Shown: positions 1-6,243, numbered from the stretch's first letter. The stretch: DNA of 6,274 nt from an uncultured Clostridia bacterium (GCA_937877295.1 CALFIV010000224.1:1-6274); one strand, 5' to 3'. Program-made: numbers and translations. The notes: generated by a model not told the origin, from the letters alone.

Positions 1-843
1 GATGTTGTTGACGTAGGACGCGATCGTCTCGGCGTCCTCGTCGTTGTGCAGAATCGCCGCTTCCACGACGATGCCGTTCGATTCGCCTTTGATGTGGATC
101 GGCGGATCGTACAGCGCGTTCTTGTCCTCCTGAATGTAGCGGACAAAGTCCGAAAGACCGCCGTCGTATTTGAATTCGGCATGCTTCTGCTTTTCACGGT
201 TGTCGTCCAGCACAAGCTTGACGCCGCGGTTCAGATATGCGAGCTCGCGAAGCCGCTTCATCACGACCGAATATTGCATATCGATTGTCTCAAACACGCG
301 ATCGTCGGGCAGAAACGTCACGACCGTGCCCTGCTTGCGGGTGCGGCCGACTTCGGTCAGCGGATACTTGGGCTTGCCGGAAACGATCTTGCCCTCGGCG
401 TTTTCGGCGCTTTCGAATTCGATGCGATAGGCGCGGTTTTCATGATAGACGTCTACCTGCACCCAGCGCGACAGCGCGTTGACGACCGATGCGCCGACGC
501 CGTGCAGACCGCCGGAATACGAATACGCCGCATTGCCGAACTTGCCGCCGGCATGCAGCTGCGTAAAGACGACCTCAACGCCCGAAACGCCGAGCTTTTC
601 GTGAATGCCGACCGGAATGCCGCGGCCGTTGTCGGCGACGGTGACGGAGCGGACCTTATTCAGCGTAACGGTGATTTCGCTTGCGTAGCCGTTGGCGGCT
701 TCGTCGATCGAGTTGTCCACGATCTCCCACAAAAGGTGATGCAGACCCGGCAGTCCGGACGAGCCGATGTACATGCCGGGACGCATACGCACCGCGTCCA
801 GACCCTCCATAACGGTTATATTTTTGACGGAATACTCTTCCAT
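1..843 (-). CDS. gyrB/parE: DNA gyrase / topoisomerase IV subunit B, N-terminal part
   Basis: This is the ATPase subunit of a type II topoisomerase; with the GyrA/ParC partner it uses ATP to pass one DNA duplex through another. The 281 visible residues cover the GHKL ATPase domain and the start of the transducer domain; the TOPRIM and C-terminal parts lie beyond the left edge. Family motifs are intact: RPGMYIGS (about residues 21-28), EIVDNSIDE with the presumed catalytic Glu40 and Mg-binding Asn44, DNGRGIP (71-77), LHAGGKFG, and the ATP-lid motif SGGLHGVGASVVNALS starting at 110. RLRELAYLNRG marks the transducer region. The start is the ATG at 843-841, preceded by GGAGG (854-850) at 6 bases. 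It is divergent from rsmH, with its own promoter and a palindrome upstream. The fragment does not separate GyrB from ParE. The absence of oriC neighbours (dnaN, recF) leans to ParE, but only weakly. Confidence 0.95.
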   Translation of the reverse strand, partial: MEEYSVKNITVMEGLDAVRMRPGMYIGSSGLPGLHHLLWEIVDNSIDEAANGYASEITVTLNKVRSVTVADNGRGIPVGIHEKLGVSGVEVVFTQLHAGGKFGNAAYSYSGGLHGVGASVVNALSRWVQVDVYHENRAYRIEFESAENAEGKIVSGKPKYPLTEVGRTRKQGTVVTFLPDDRVFETIDMQYSVVMKRLRELAYLNRGVKLVLDDNREKQKHAEFKYDGGLSDFVRYIQEDKNALYDPPIHIKGESNGIVVEAAILHNDEDAETIASYVNNI

Positions 844-871
844 AGAATGCCTCCGAAGTTCGATTCTACCC

Positions 872-880
872 ATTATACCA
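872..880 (-). promoter_or_regulatory. Extended -10 promoter of the topoisomerase gene
   Basis: Read on the minus strand, a perfect TATAAT (877-872) is preceded by TGG (880-878), giving the TGnTATAAT extended -10 form. No good -35 lies at 17 bases; the nearest TTGAAA (910-905) is 27 bases away, too far. The extended -10 probably compensates. Transcription should start near 865, giving a short leader before the GGAGG at 854-850. This is a prediction from motif match only. Confidence 0.7.
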
Positions 881-894
881 CAAAATATTGTGGT
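877..894. promoter_or_regulatory. Inverted repeat next to the -10, NrdR-box-like operator candidate
   Basis: ACCACAA and TTGTGGT form a perfect 7-base inverted repeat around a 4-base AATA spacer. Its edge shares a base with the -10 of the topoisomerase promoter, and it fills the spacer where a bound repressor would block RNA polymerase. The inner 16 bases (878-893) agree at 13 positions with the NrdR-box consensus as I recall it (acaCwAtATaTwGtgt), including all the strongly conserved ones. NrdR boxes usually come as pairs about 31 bases apart. At that distance (909-924) there is only a weak partner matching about half the positions. The palindrome is seen directly; NrdR as the binder is inference. 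Confidence 0.5.
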
Positions 895-970
895 TTCGCG
901 AGATTTTCAAGGCATATTTACGTTTTATTCATATTTAATAGAAAATTTGCTTTCCTGACGCATTTGCATG

Positions 971-999
971 GTGACAAGATCGCACAAATCGTGTATAAT
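971..999 (+). promoter_or_regulatory. Sigma-A type promoter of the rsmH-ftsL-pbp-murE operon
   Basis: GTGACA (971-976), one base off the TTGACA consensus, is separated by exactly 17 bases from a perfect TATAAT (994-999). Transcription should begin near 1006, leaving a leader of about 43 bases before the rsmH ATG. No further promoter of this quality was noticed in the short gaps downstream, so this probably drives the whole gene set. The ATG at 968 lies upstream of this promoter and cannot be on the transcript, which supports the later rsmH start. Confidence 0.8.
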
Positions 1000-1037
1000 C
1001 TACCATATATGTATAAGTGGAACTATACCTTCCGCGG

Positions 1038-1044
1038 AAAGGAG
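1038..1044 (+). promoter_or_regulatory. Ribosome binding site that fixes the rsmH start
   Basis: AAAGGAG lies 4 bases before the ATG at 1049. The open frame extends upstream to an ATG at 968, but that codon has no such site and lies upstream of the promoter. The 12 bases GAAAGGAGCTGC (1037-1048) recur exactly before the next gene (2015-2026), so this appears to be a favoured initiation context in this genome. The site partly overlaps the palindrome TTCCGCGGAA (1030-1039). Confidence 0.85.
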
Positions 1045-1048
1045 CTGC

Positions 1049-2011
1049 ATGGAAACCGTTTTTTCGCATACGCCGATCATGGTTTCGGACGTGCTCGCAC
1101 TGCTTGCGCCTGAGCGCGGCGGCATTTTCGTGGACGGAACGCTCGGCGGCGGCGGTCATGCCGAGGCGGTTTTAAGCCGGCTCGGCGAAAACGGAAGGCT
1201 TTACGGCATCGACCGCGACGACGACGCGCTGCGGGCGGCCGGCGCAAGGCTTTCGAAGTTTTCCGGGCGCTTCACGTCGATCAAGGGAAACTTTTTCAAT
1301 ATGAAAGCGCTGCTTGCGGGATGCGGTGTGACGGCGGTCGACGGCATTCTGCTCGACCTCGGCGTGTCCTCGTATCAGCTTGACGCGCCCGAACGCGGCT
1401 TTTCCTACAAGGCGGAGGCGCCGCTGGATATGCGTATGGATCGAAGCGCGCCGCTCAATGCGCACACCGTGGTCAATACATGGTCGGAAGAGGAGCTTAC
1501 GCACATCTTCTTCGAATACGGCGAGGAGAAGTTCTCCAAAAAGATCGCACACCGCATCGTTGAACAGCGCGCGATTGCGCCGATCGAAACGACGACCGAG
1601 CTTGCGGCGCTCATCAAGGGCGCGATCCCAGCAAAGTTCCGCAATGAGCCGCAGCATCCGGCGCGGCGCTGCTTTCAGGCAATCCGCATCGCGGTCAACG
1701 GCGAGCTGGACGGGCTTTCTGACGCCATCACGGCGGCGCACGATCTTCTAAAGCCCGGCGGGCGGCTGGTCATTCTGACCTTTCACTCGCTGGAGGACCG
1801 GATCGTCAAGAATGCGTTCCGCACCTTTGAGAACCCCTGCACCTGTCCGAAGTCTGCGCCGGTGTGCATTTGCGGCAAGAAGCCTTCCGCAAAGGTGCTG
1901 ACGCGCCATCCGATCGTCGCGTCGGAGCAGGAGCAAACCGAGAATTCGCGCTCGACCAGTGCCAAACTCAGGGCGATCGTGCGCATCGATCCCGAAACGG
2001 GAACATATTGA
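1049..2011 (+). CDS. rsmH: 16S rRNA (cytosine(1402)-N(4))-methyltransferase RsmH (MraW)
   Basis: RsmH is a cytoplasmic S-adenosylmethionine-dependent enzyme that methylates N4 of C1402 in the 16S rRNA decoding centre. The 320-residue product has the usual family length. Visible hallmarks in order: HTPIMVSDVL (7-16), the SAM-binding loop DGTLGGGGH (29-37), GIDRDDDAL as the acidic end of the second Rossmann strand, LLDLGVSSYQLD followed by RGFSY and PLDMRMD, RCFQAIRIAVNGEL, and FHSLEDR (245-251). A C-terminal cluster with CTC and CIC cysteine pairs follows and is common in Firmicute members. The start at 1049 is chosen because of the AAAGGAG site and because the promoter overlies the upstream part of the frame; the protein then begins METVFSHTP as the family does. 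It is first in the operon, 18 bases before the ftsL-like gene. No mraZ lies upstream. Confidence 0.97.
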   Translation: METVFSHTPIMVSDVLALLAPERGGIFVDGTLGGGGHAEAVLSRLGENGRLYGIDRDDDALRAAGARLSKFSGRFTSIKGNFFNMKALLAGCGVTAVDGILLDLGVSSYQLDAPERGFSYKAEAPLDMRMDRSAPLNAHTVVNTWSEEELTHIFFEYGEEKFSKKIAHRIVEQRAIAPIETTTELAALIKGAIPAKFRNEPQHPARRCFQAIRIAVNGELDGLSDAITAAHDLLKPGGRLVILTFHSLEDRIVKNAFRTFENPCTCPKSAPVCICGKKPSAKVLTRHPIVASEQEQTENSRSTSAKLRAIVRIDPETGTY

Positions 2012-2029
2012 TTAGAAAGGAGCTGCGGC

Positions 2030-2545
2030 ATGGACGTTTCGTTCGATCGGAACCGGCGCAAGATTCGCAATCCGCAAACGCGGATCTTTTCCCCGACCCA
2101 ATCGGGGACGCCGACGCCTGTTTTGGAAGACGCGTCGATGCCCGTGCGCCCGCAGCCGGGCAAGGAGGAGACGGCGGAGAAGAAGGTTCGCACCGTGGTG
2201 CGGCTGACGGCGTCCTCCAAGATTCTGATTCTGCTGTCGGTATTTGCGATCGCGGCCACCGCGCTGTTCGCGCTGTTCGGCTCGGCCGAATACGCCAAGA
2301 TTATCAGCGACACGGCGACGGTCAACTCCGAAATCGAGACCTACAACGAGCAGATCTCGCAGCTGAAGAAGTCGCAGAGCTCGATGAACGACTTTGCGAC
2401 GATCAATGAAATCTGCCGTCAACGCGGCATGACGATGAACTGGTATCGCGGCGATTCCGCGGACGCCTTGCCGACAACCGGCGCACCGACAACGAGCGCA
2501 CCGGCGTCGACCGATCCCGCAACGCCCGGTCCGAACGGAGAATGA
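2030..2545 (+). CDS. ftsL: FtsL-like bitopic cell division protein
   Basis: FtsL-type proteins are small single-pass membrane proteins that, with DivIC/FtsB, scaffold and activate the septal FtsW-PBP complex. The 171-residue product has a charged, Pro-containing cytoplasmic N-terminus (1-62, rich in Arg and Lys), one hydrophobic segment at about 64-84, a likely coiled coil at about 87-125, then NEICRQRGMTMNW, similar in layout to the end of FtsL/DivIC domains. A low-complexity Thr/Pro/Ala/Ser tail (about 148-170) follows. Sequence similarity to known FtsL is weak, as is normal for this family, so the call rests on topology and on its place between rsmH and the PBP gene. AAAGGAG (2016-2022) lies 7 bases before the ATG. 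The stop is 4 bases before the PBP start, suggesting coupled translation. Both the long cytoplasmic region and the tail are larger than in minimal FtsL proteins. Confidence 0.8.
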   Translation: MDVSFDRNRRKIRNPQTRIFSPTQSGTPTPVLEDASMPVRPQPGKEETAEKKVRTVVRLTASSKILILLSVFAIAATALFALFGSAEYAKIISDTATVNSEIETYNEQISQLKKSQSSMNDFATINEICRQRGMTMNWYRGDSADALPTTGAPTTSAPASTDPATPGPNGE

Positions 2546-2549
2546 TTGC

Positions 2550-4829
2550 ATGAGCATGCAAAAAATCGGCGCAAAGAAGCCTGCGATGGCGGGGACGCGC
2601 GTCCGCCGCAAGAAGAGCCAGCGGGTACGGATTGCGCCGTCCAAAAGAAAATTACTGTTCGCGATGGCATTTGCAGCGCTTGCCTTTCTGTTGGTGATCG
2701 GCAAGCTGTTTACGGTTTCGCTCGTGCAGGGAAAGGACTGGACGAACAAGGCCATGCGCCAATGGACGCGGGTGACGTCGCTGAAAGCGGAACGCGGCAA
2801 GATCATGGACCGCAACGGCACGGTACTGGCTTCCTCGTATACGACGTATCAGGTGTGCGTAAACCCGCAGAACATCCAGGCGAGCGACCGCGAGCGTATC
2901 GCGTATATCCTTTCGACGTATCTGGAGCTCGATTACGACACGGTGTACGCAAAGATCACCAAGAAGCGCAGGGTCAAGACGGCAACGCCCGATCCGAACA
3001 ACCCGGATGCAACGCCGGCGGCGGAGAGCCATGAGGAGACGCTGCTTTCGCAGGTCAAGATCAAGGATCAGGTCGATAAGGAAGTCATTTCTAAGCTCAA
3101 CTCCATGCAGCTCGGCAGCGGCGTGAGCTACTATTCGGATGTCAAGCGCGACTATCCGGAGTCCGGGTACTATGCGCAGCTCATCGGGTTCACAAACATC
3201 GACGGCGACGGGCAGACGGGCGTAGAGCTGACGTACAACAAATATCTGGCGGGCGTGGACGGCTATCAGAAGACGGACACGGACCGCGACAACAACCCCG
3301 TTCCGGGCGGCGAGGAGGAATACATCGAATCGATCCCGGGCGGAAACGTGGTGCTGACGACGGACACGGGCTTGCAGGGCATTCTTGAAAACTCGCTTGC
3401 GGAAGCGTGCAGCGTCAACAACGCGAAGACGGCGTCGGGGATTCTGCTCGACGCGCAGACGGGCGCGATCCTCGCGATCGGAAGCTATCCGAGCTTTGAC
3501 AGCTCGAATCCGCCGCGTTCGGACGCAAAGACGCTGCTGGAGCTTTCGAAAAACCGCATCGTCACGGACACATACGAGCCGGGCTCGACCTTCAAGGTCG
3601 TCACGCTCGCGGCGGCGCTCGAATCCGGCGCGGTGACGCCGGCGACGGAATTCCGCTGCAGAGGCTCGCTGACGGTCAAGGGCGAAAAGATCAAGTGCTG
3701 GAAGAGCGGCGGCCACGGAACGGAAACGCTCACGGAGGCCGTGGCAAACAGCTGCAACCCGGCGTTCATGTCGATGGCGCTGAAGATGGGCATCGACACG
3801 TTCTACGATTACATCTTCAAGTTCGGCTTCGGCGAATCGACCGGCAGCGGCGTCATGGGCGAAACAAGCGGTACGGTCACGCACAAGAAATACATCCGCG
3901 ACGCGGACCTTGCGCGCATCGGCTTCGGGCAGAGCATCAGCTGCACCGGCATGCAGCTCTGTATGGCGTTTACCGCCTGCATCAACGGCGGGGAGCTTCT
4001 GAAGCCGTACGTAATCCAGGAGATCGTCGATCAGGACGGCACGGTGCTCGAGCATAACGAGCGCACGGTTGTGCGGCAGGTGATCTCGCCGACCACGTCC
4101 GCAACGATTCGTTCCATGCTGCGCAACGTCGTCGAAAGAGGCAGCGGCAAGAATGCGCAGGTCTACGGCTATTCGGTCGGCGGCAAGACGGGCACGTCGC
4201 AGAAATACGACGAGAACGGCAACGTATCGAGCTCCAAGCTCATCGCGTCGTTCATCGGCTTCGCGCCGGTCGACGATCCGCAGTTTGTGTGTCTCATCAT
4301 CGTGGATGAACCTCAGGTTCCGTCGGTGTACGGCAGCACGGTCGCAGCGCCGTTTGTGCAGCAGGTGCTGGCAAGCTCGCTGTCCTATATGGGCGTGCAG
4401 CCCGACAATCCGAACCAGTCCGCAACCGTTCCCGACATCCGCGGGCTCACCGTTTCGCAGGCGGCCAGAATCCTGCACGACGCGGGGCTCGATGCGGTGT
4501 ATCTCGATCAGGAGGAGGATTCGACGGTCGGTAATCAGTCGCCTGCGGCGAACACGGTTGTCGTACGCGGCAGCACGGTGCTGCTGTATTCGACCGGGTA
4601 CGCGTTCTTTGCGGAGCTGAACGAAGAAACAGAGATGGTTGAAGTGCCGAACGTTTACGGACTCGACCGCATGGATGCGCTTGACAGACTCAAAAAAGCG
4701 GGACTGATCATGGATTACGACCATCATAACTGTGCGGGTACGGTATCCTATCAGGATATTGCGGAGGGCTTCAGCGTGCCGGTCGGAACGGTCGTACACG
4801 TACAATTCGAAATCAAGAGCAAAGATTAA
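2550..4829 (+). CDS. Class B penicillin-binding protein with two PASTA domains (PBP2/SpoVD-like transpeptidase)
   Basis: This is a membrane-anchored D,D-transpeptidase that cross-links peptidoglycan at the septum or, if SpoVD-like, in the spore cortex. The 759 residues begin with a basic cytoplasmic stretch (1-34), one transmembrane anchor (about 35-57) and the pedestal/dimerisation domain starting near RGKIMDRNG. Active-site motifs are intact: STFK with nucleophile Ser346 and Lys349, SCN (401-403), and KTGT (546-549). Two PASTA repeats follow, beginning at VPDIRGL (about 627) and VPNVYGL (about 699), and reach almost to the C-terminus. A hydrophilic Pro/Asp/Asn/Thr segment (about 144-159) interrupts the N-terminal pedestal and looks like a surface insertion. 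GGAG (2537-2540) precedes the ATG at 2550 by 9 bases; a second ATG at 2556 is also possible. Position between the ftsL-like gene and murE fits either the vegetative division PBP or SpoVD, which sequence alone does not separate. Confidence 0.95.
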   Translation: MSMQKIGAKKPAMAGTRVRRKKSQRVRIAPSKRKLLFAMAFAALAFLLVIGKLFTVSLVQGKDWTNKAMRQWTRVTSLKAERGKIMDRNGTVLASSYTTYQVCVNPQNIQASDRERIAYILSTYLELDYDTVYAKITKKRRVKTATPDPNNPDATPAAESHEETLLSQVKIKDQVDKEVISKLNSMQLGSGVSYYSDVKRDYPESGYYAQLIGFTNIDGDGQTGVELTYNKYLAGVDGYQKTDTDRDNNPVPGGEEEYIESIPGGNVVLTTDTGLQGILENSLAEACSVNNAKTASGILLDAQTGAILAIGSYPSFDSSNPPRSDAKTLLELSKNRIVTDTYEPGSTFKVVTLAAALESGAVTPATEFRCRGSLTVKGEKIKCWKSGGHGTETLTEAVANSCNPAFMSMALKMGIDTFYDYIFKFGFGESTGSGVMGETSGTVTHKKYIRDADLARIGFGQSISCTGMQLCMAFTACINGGELLKPYVIQEIVDQDGTVLEHNERTVVRQVISPTTSATIRSMLRNVVERGSGKNAQVYGYSVGGKTGTSQKYDENGNVSSSKLIASFIGFAPVDDPQFVCLIIVDEPQVPSVYGSTVAAPFVQQVLASSLSYMGVQPDNPNQSATVPDIRGLTVSQAARILHDAGLDAVYLDQEEDSTVGNQSPAANTVVVRGSTVLLYSTGYAFFAELNEETEMVEVPNVYGLDRMDALDRLKKAGLIMDYDHHNCAGTVSYQDIAEGFSVPVGTVVHVQFEIKSKD

Positions 4830-4831
4830 CC

Positions 4832-4838
4832 GGGGGAG
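4832..4838 (+). promoter_or_regulatory. Ribosome binding site that fixes the murE start
   Basis: GGGGGAG lies 7 bases before the ATG at 4846, in the 16-base gap after the PBP stop. The open frame continues upstream to an ATG at 4732, inside the PBP gene, but that stretch is Arg/Ser-rich out-of-frame reading of the PASTA region and has no MurE similarity. Confidence 0.85.
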
Positions 4839-4845
4839 AAACCTT

Positions 4846-6129
4846 ATGTTATTATCGACGATCGCAGCAGATCTCAAGCTGCCTGTCACGGGCGGCGACG
4901 CGGAGATCACATCGGTGGAATACGATTCGCGAAAGGTCAAAGAAGGCAGCCTGTTCTGCTGCATGAAAGGCCTTGTTTCCGACGGGCACAATTTTGCCGC
5001 GCAGGCGGTGGAGCACGGCGCTTCGGCGCTGCTCGTAGAGCATCTGCTCCCGCTCGATGTGCCGCAGATCGTGGCGGCGGACGGACGCGTGGCGATGGCG
5101 CATGCCGCGGCTGCGTTTTACGGACACCCGGAGCGCGAAATGGTCATGCTCGGCGTTACCGGCACGAACGGCAAAACGAGCACGACCTACATGGTCAAAT
5201 CGATTGCCGAAGCAGCAGGCAAAAAGGTGGGACTGATCGGCACGATCCGCAACATGATCGGCGACGAAATGCTCGAGACCGGACGCACCACGCCGGAATC
5301 GGCCGACCTGTTTGCGCTGCTGCGCCGTATGGCGGACGAGGGCGTCGACCTTGTCGTCATGGAGGTTTCGAGCCATGCGCTGGTGCAGGACCGCGTGGCG
5401 GGCATCCAGTTTCAGGTCGGGCTGTTCACCAATCTCACGCAGGACCATCTCGACTACCACAAAACATTCGATCACTATCTCGAGGCCAAAAAGCTTCTGT
5501 TCAGGCAAAGCGACCTTGCGATCATCAACATTGACGACGCCTATGCGGAGCGCATGACGGACGGGCTCACGATTCCGATCAAAACGATGGGCATTCAGCA
5601 TCGCGCGGACTACACGGCAATCAACATCGACATCCGCACGGACGGCGTCCGCTTCCATCTGAGAACGCCGAACGGCGAAGGCCCTGTGCGTCTGCACATC
5701 TCCGGTCTGTTCTCGGTGTACAACGCCATGGGCGCGGCGGCGATCGCGCAGGCGATCGGCGTCTCGTTTGCGGATATCTTAAAGGGACTCGAATCGCTCA
5801 CCGGCGTTTCCGGCCGTCTCCAATCGGTCGACACCAACGGGCGTCCGTTCGCGGTGTACGTCGATTACGCGCATACGCCGGACGCGCTGGAAAACGTGCT
5901 GACCTCGGTGCGGGAGTTTGCAAAGGCGCGCGTGGTGGCCCTGTTCGGCTGCGGCGGCGACCGCGACCGCACCAAACGTCCGGAGATGGCGGCGGTGGCC
6001 GAAAAGTACGCCGACCGCATCTTCGTCACCTCCGACAACAGCCGCAGCGAGAAGACCGAAGACATAATGAACGTATCGGGTATAGGGGAGAGTAAATACG
6101 GGAAGATAAAGGATCTGATATGCGTCTGA
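4846..6129 (+). CDS. murE: UDP-N-acetylmuramoyl-tripeptide synthetase MurE, C-terminus replaced by unrelated sequence
   Basis: MurE is a cytoplasmic Mur ligase that uses ATP to add the third amino acid, usually meso-diaminopimelate or L-lysine, to UDP-MurNAc-L-Ala-D-Glu. Motifs: VEYDSRKVKEGSLFCCMKG in the UDP-binding N-terminal domain, the ATP-binding GTNGKTS (106-112), TTPES, EVSSHAL, NLTQDHLDYH, a probable carbamylated Lys215 in YLEAKKLLF, SGLFSVYNAMGA, SGRLQ, VDYAHTPDAL, and FGCGGDRDRTKRPEM. DNSR (397-400) occupies the place of the DNPR signature; its Arg favours meso-diaminopimelate. Family similarity ends at about residue 405 (near 6063), while MurE proteins are normally about 480-500 residues, so the end of the C-terminal domain is missing. 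The final 22 codons belong to a ComEA-like tail with different codon use: ATA is frequent there but I saw none upstream. I infer an assembly or library chimera rather than a natural truncation. The gene is last in the visible operon; murF and mraY would be expected next. Confidence 0.93.
   Translation: MLLSTIAADLKLPVTGGDAEITSVEYDSRKVKEGSLFCCMKGLVSDGHNFAAQAVEHGASALLVEHLLPLDVPQIVAADGRVAMAHAAAAFYGHPEREMVMLGVTGTNGKTSTTYMVKSIAEAAGKKVGLIGTIRNMIGDEMLETGRTTPESADLFALLRRMADEGVDLVVMEVSSHALVQDRVAGIQFQVGLFTNLTQDHLDYHKTFDHYLEAKKLLFRQSDLAIINIDDAYAERMTDGLTIPIKTMGIQHRADYTAINIDIRTDGVRFHLRTPNGEGPVRLHISGLFSVYNAMGAAAIAQAIGVSFADILKGLESLTGVSGRLQSVDTNGRPFAVYVDYAHTPDALENVLTSVREFAKARVVALFGCGGDRDRTKRPEMAAVAEKYADRIFVTSDNSRSEKTEDIMNVSGIGESKYGKIKDLICV
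6064..6129 (+). pseudogene. C-terminal tail of a ComEA-like helix-hairpin-helix protein (chimeric fragment)
   Basis: Reading in the murE frame, the last residues VSGIGESKYGKIKDLICV before the TGA match the C-terminal helix-hairpin-helix of ComEA-type DNA-uptake proteins, whose family members often end with a GIGEK...KIKD-I-V pattern. The GIG hairpin and the following basic helix would bind the DNA backbone. All four isoleucines use ATA, and the GC content is clearly lower than in murE. The preceding Glu-Asp could belong to either partner, so the breakpoint lies roughly within 6050-6066. Only about 22 codons are present, so the assignment rests on a short motif. The fragment probably comes from another genome or locus. 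Confidence 0.55.
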
Positions 6130-6243
6130 TCAGGTGTAACCCAGAAGTCCCCTTACGCTGACTTCTCCGCTCCTGATATCCTCTTCGCTCCCGTCGGTGA
6201 ATCTGACCTTAAGGGTGTAGTCGGGATTTACCTCAAGGGCCCT
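6130..6243 (-). pseudogene. C-terminal fragment of an unidentified protein (chimeric fragment)
   Basis: On the minus strand 37 codons run open from 6243 to a TGA at 6132-6130, reading RALEVNPDYTLKVRFTDGS and then EEDIRSGEVSVRGLLGYT. The LEVNPDYTLKVRFTDGSE stretch looks like a real beta-rich protein and faintly recalls the start of DUF2442 proteins, but the early stop does not fit that family's length. All four arginines use AGA or AGG, unlike the CGC/CGT preferred in the rest of the window, so it shares its origin with the ComEA-like tail. It ends tail to tail with that fragment without a gap. Its start is cut off by the adapter. Confidence 0.4.

Noticed and set aside
1004..1011. CATATATG palindrome near the predicted rsmH transcription start
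   Set aside because: It is only eight AT-rich bases in an AT-rich leader with no loop, and is likely chance.
968..1048. Upstream extension of rsmH to the ATG at 968
   Set aside because: The 27 added residues do not resemble RsmH, the ATG lies upstream of the promoter, and AAAGGAG directly precedes the ATG at 1049.
46..1113. Plus-strand open frame of 355 codons over the topoisomerase gene and the intergenic region
   Set aside because: The minus strand encodes a clear GyrB/ParE domain here; this frame crosses both promoters and the rsmH start and shows no family motifs.
1826..1890. Cysteine-rich segment in RsmH as a possible novel metal site
   Set aside because: CTC/CIC cysteine pairs near the C-terminus are common in Firmicute RsmH proteins, so this is normal for the family.
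4732..4845. Upstream extension of murE into the PBP gene
   Set aside because: It is an out-of-frame reading of the second PASTA domain without MurE similarity; GGGGGAG precedes the ATG at 4846.
2652..4991. Very long antisense open frame (about 779 codons) opposite the PBP gene
   Set aside because: It mirrors a GC-rich coding strand, is Arg/His/Ala/Val-rich without motifs, runs across the PBP-murE boundary, and the opposite strand encodes an intact PBP with all catalytic motifs.
6064..6129. A natural MurE-HhH fusion as a new DNA-linked cell wall enzyme
   Set aside because: Loss of the MurE C-terminal end, the abrupt codon-use change and the sequencing adapter 115 bases downstream all favour an artefact.
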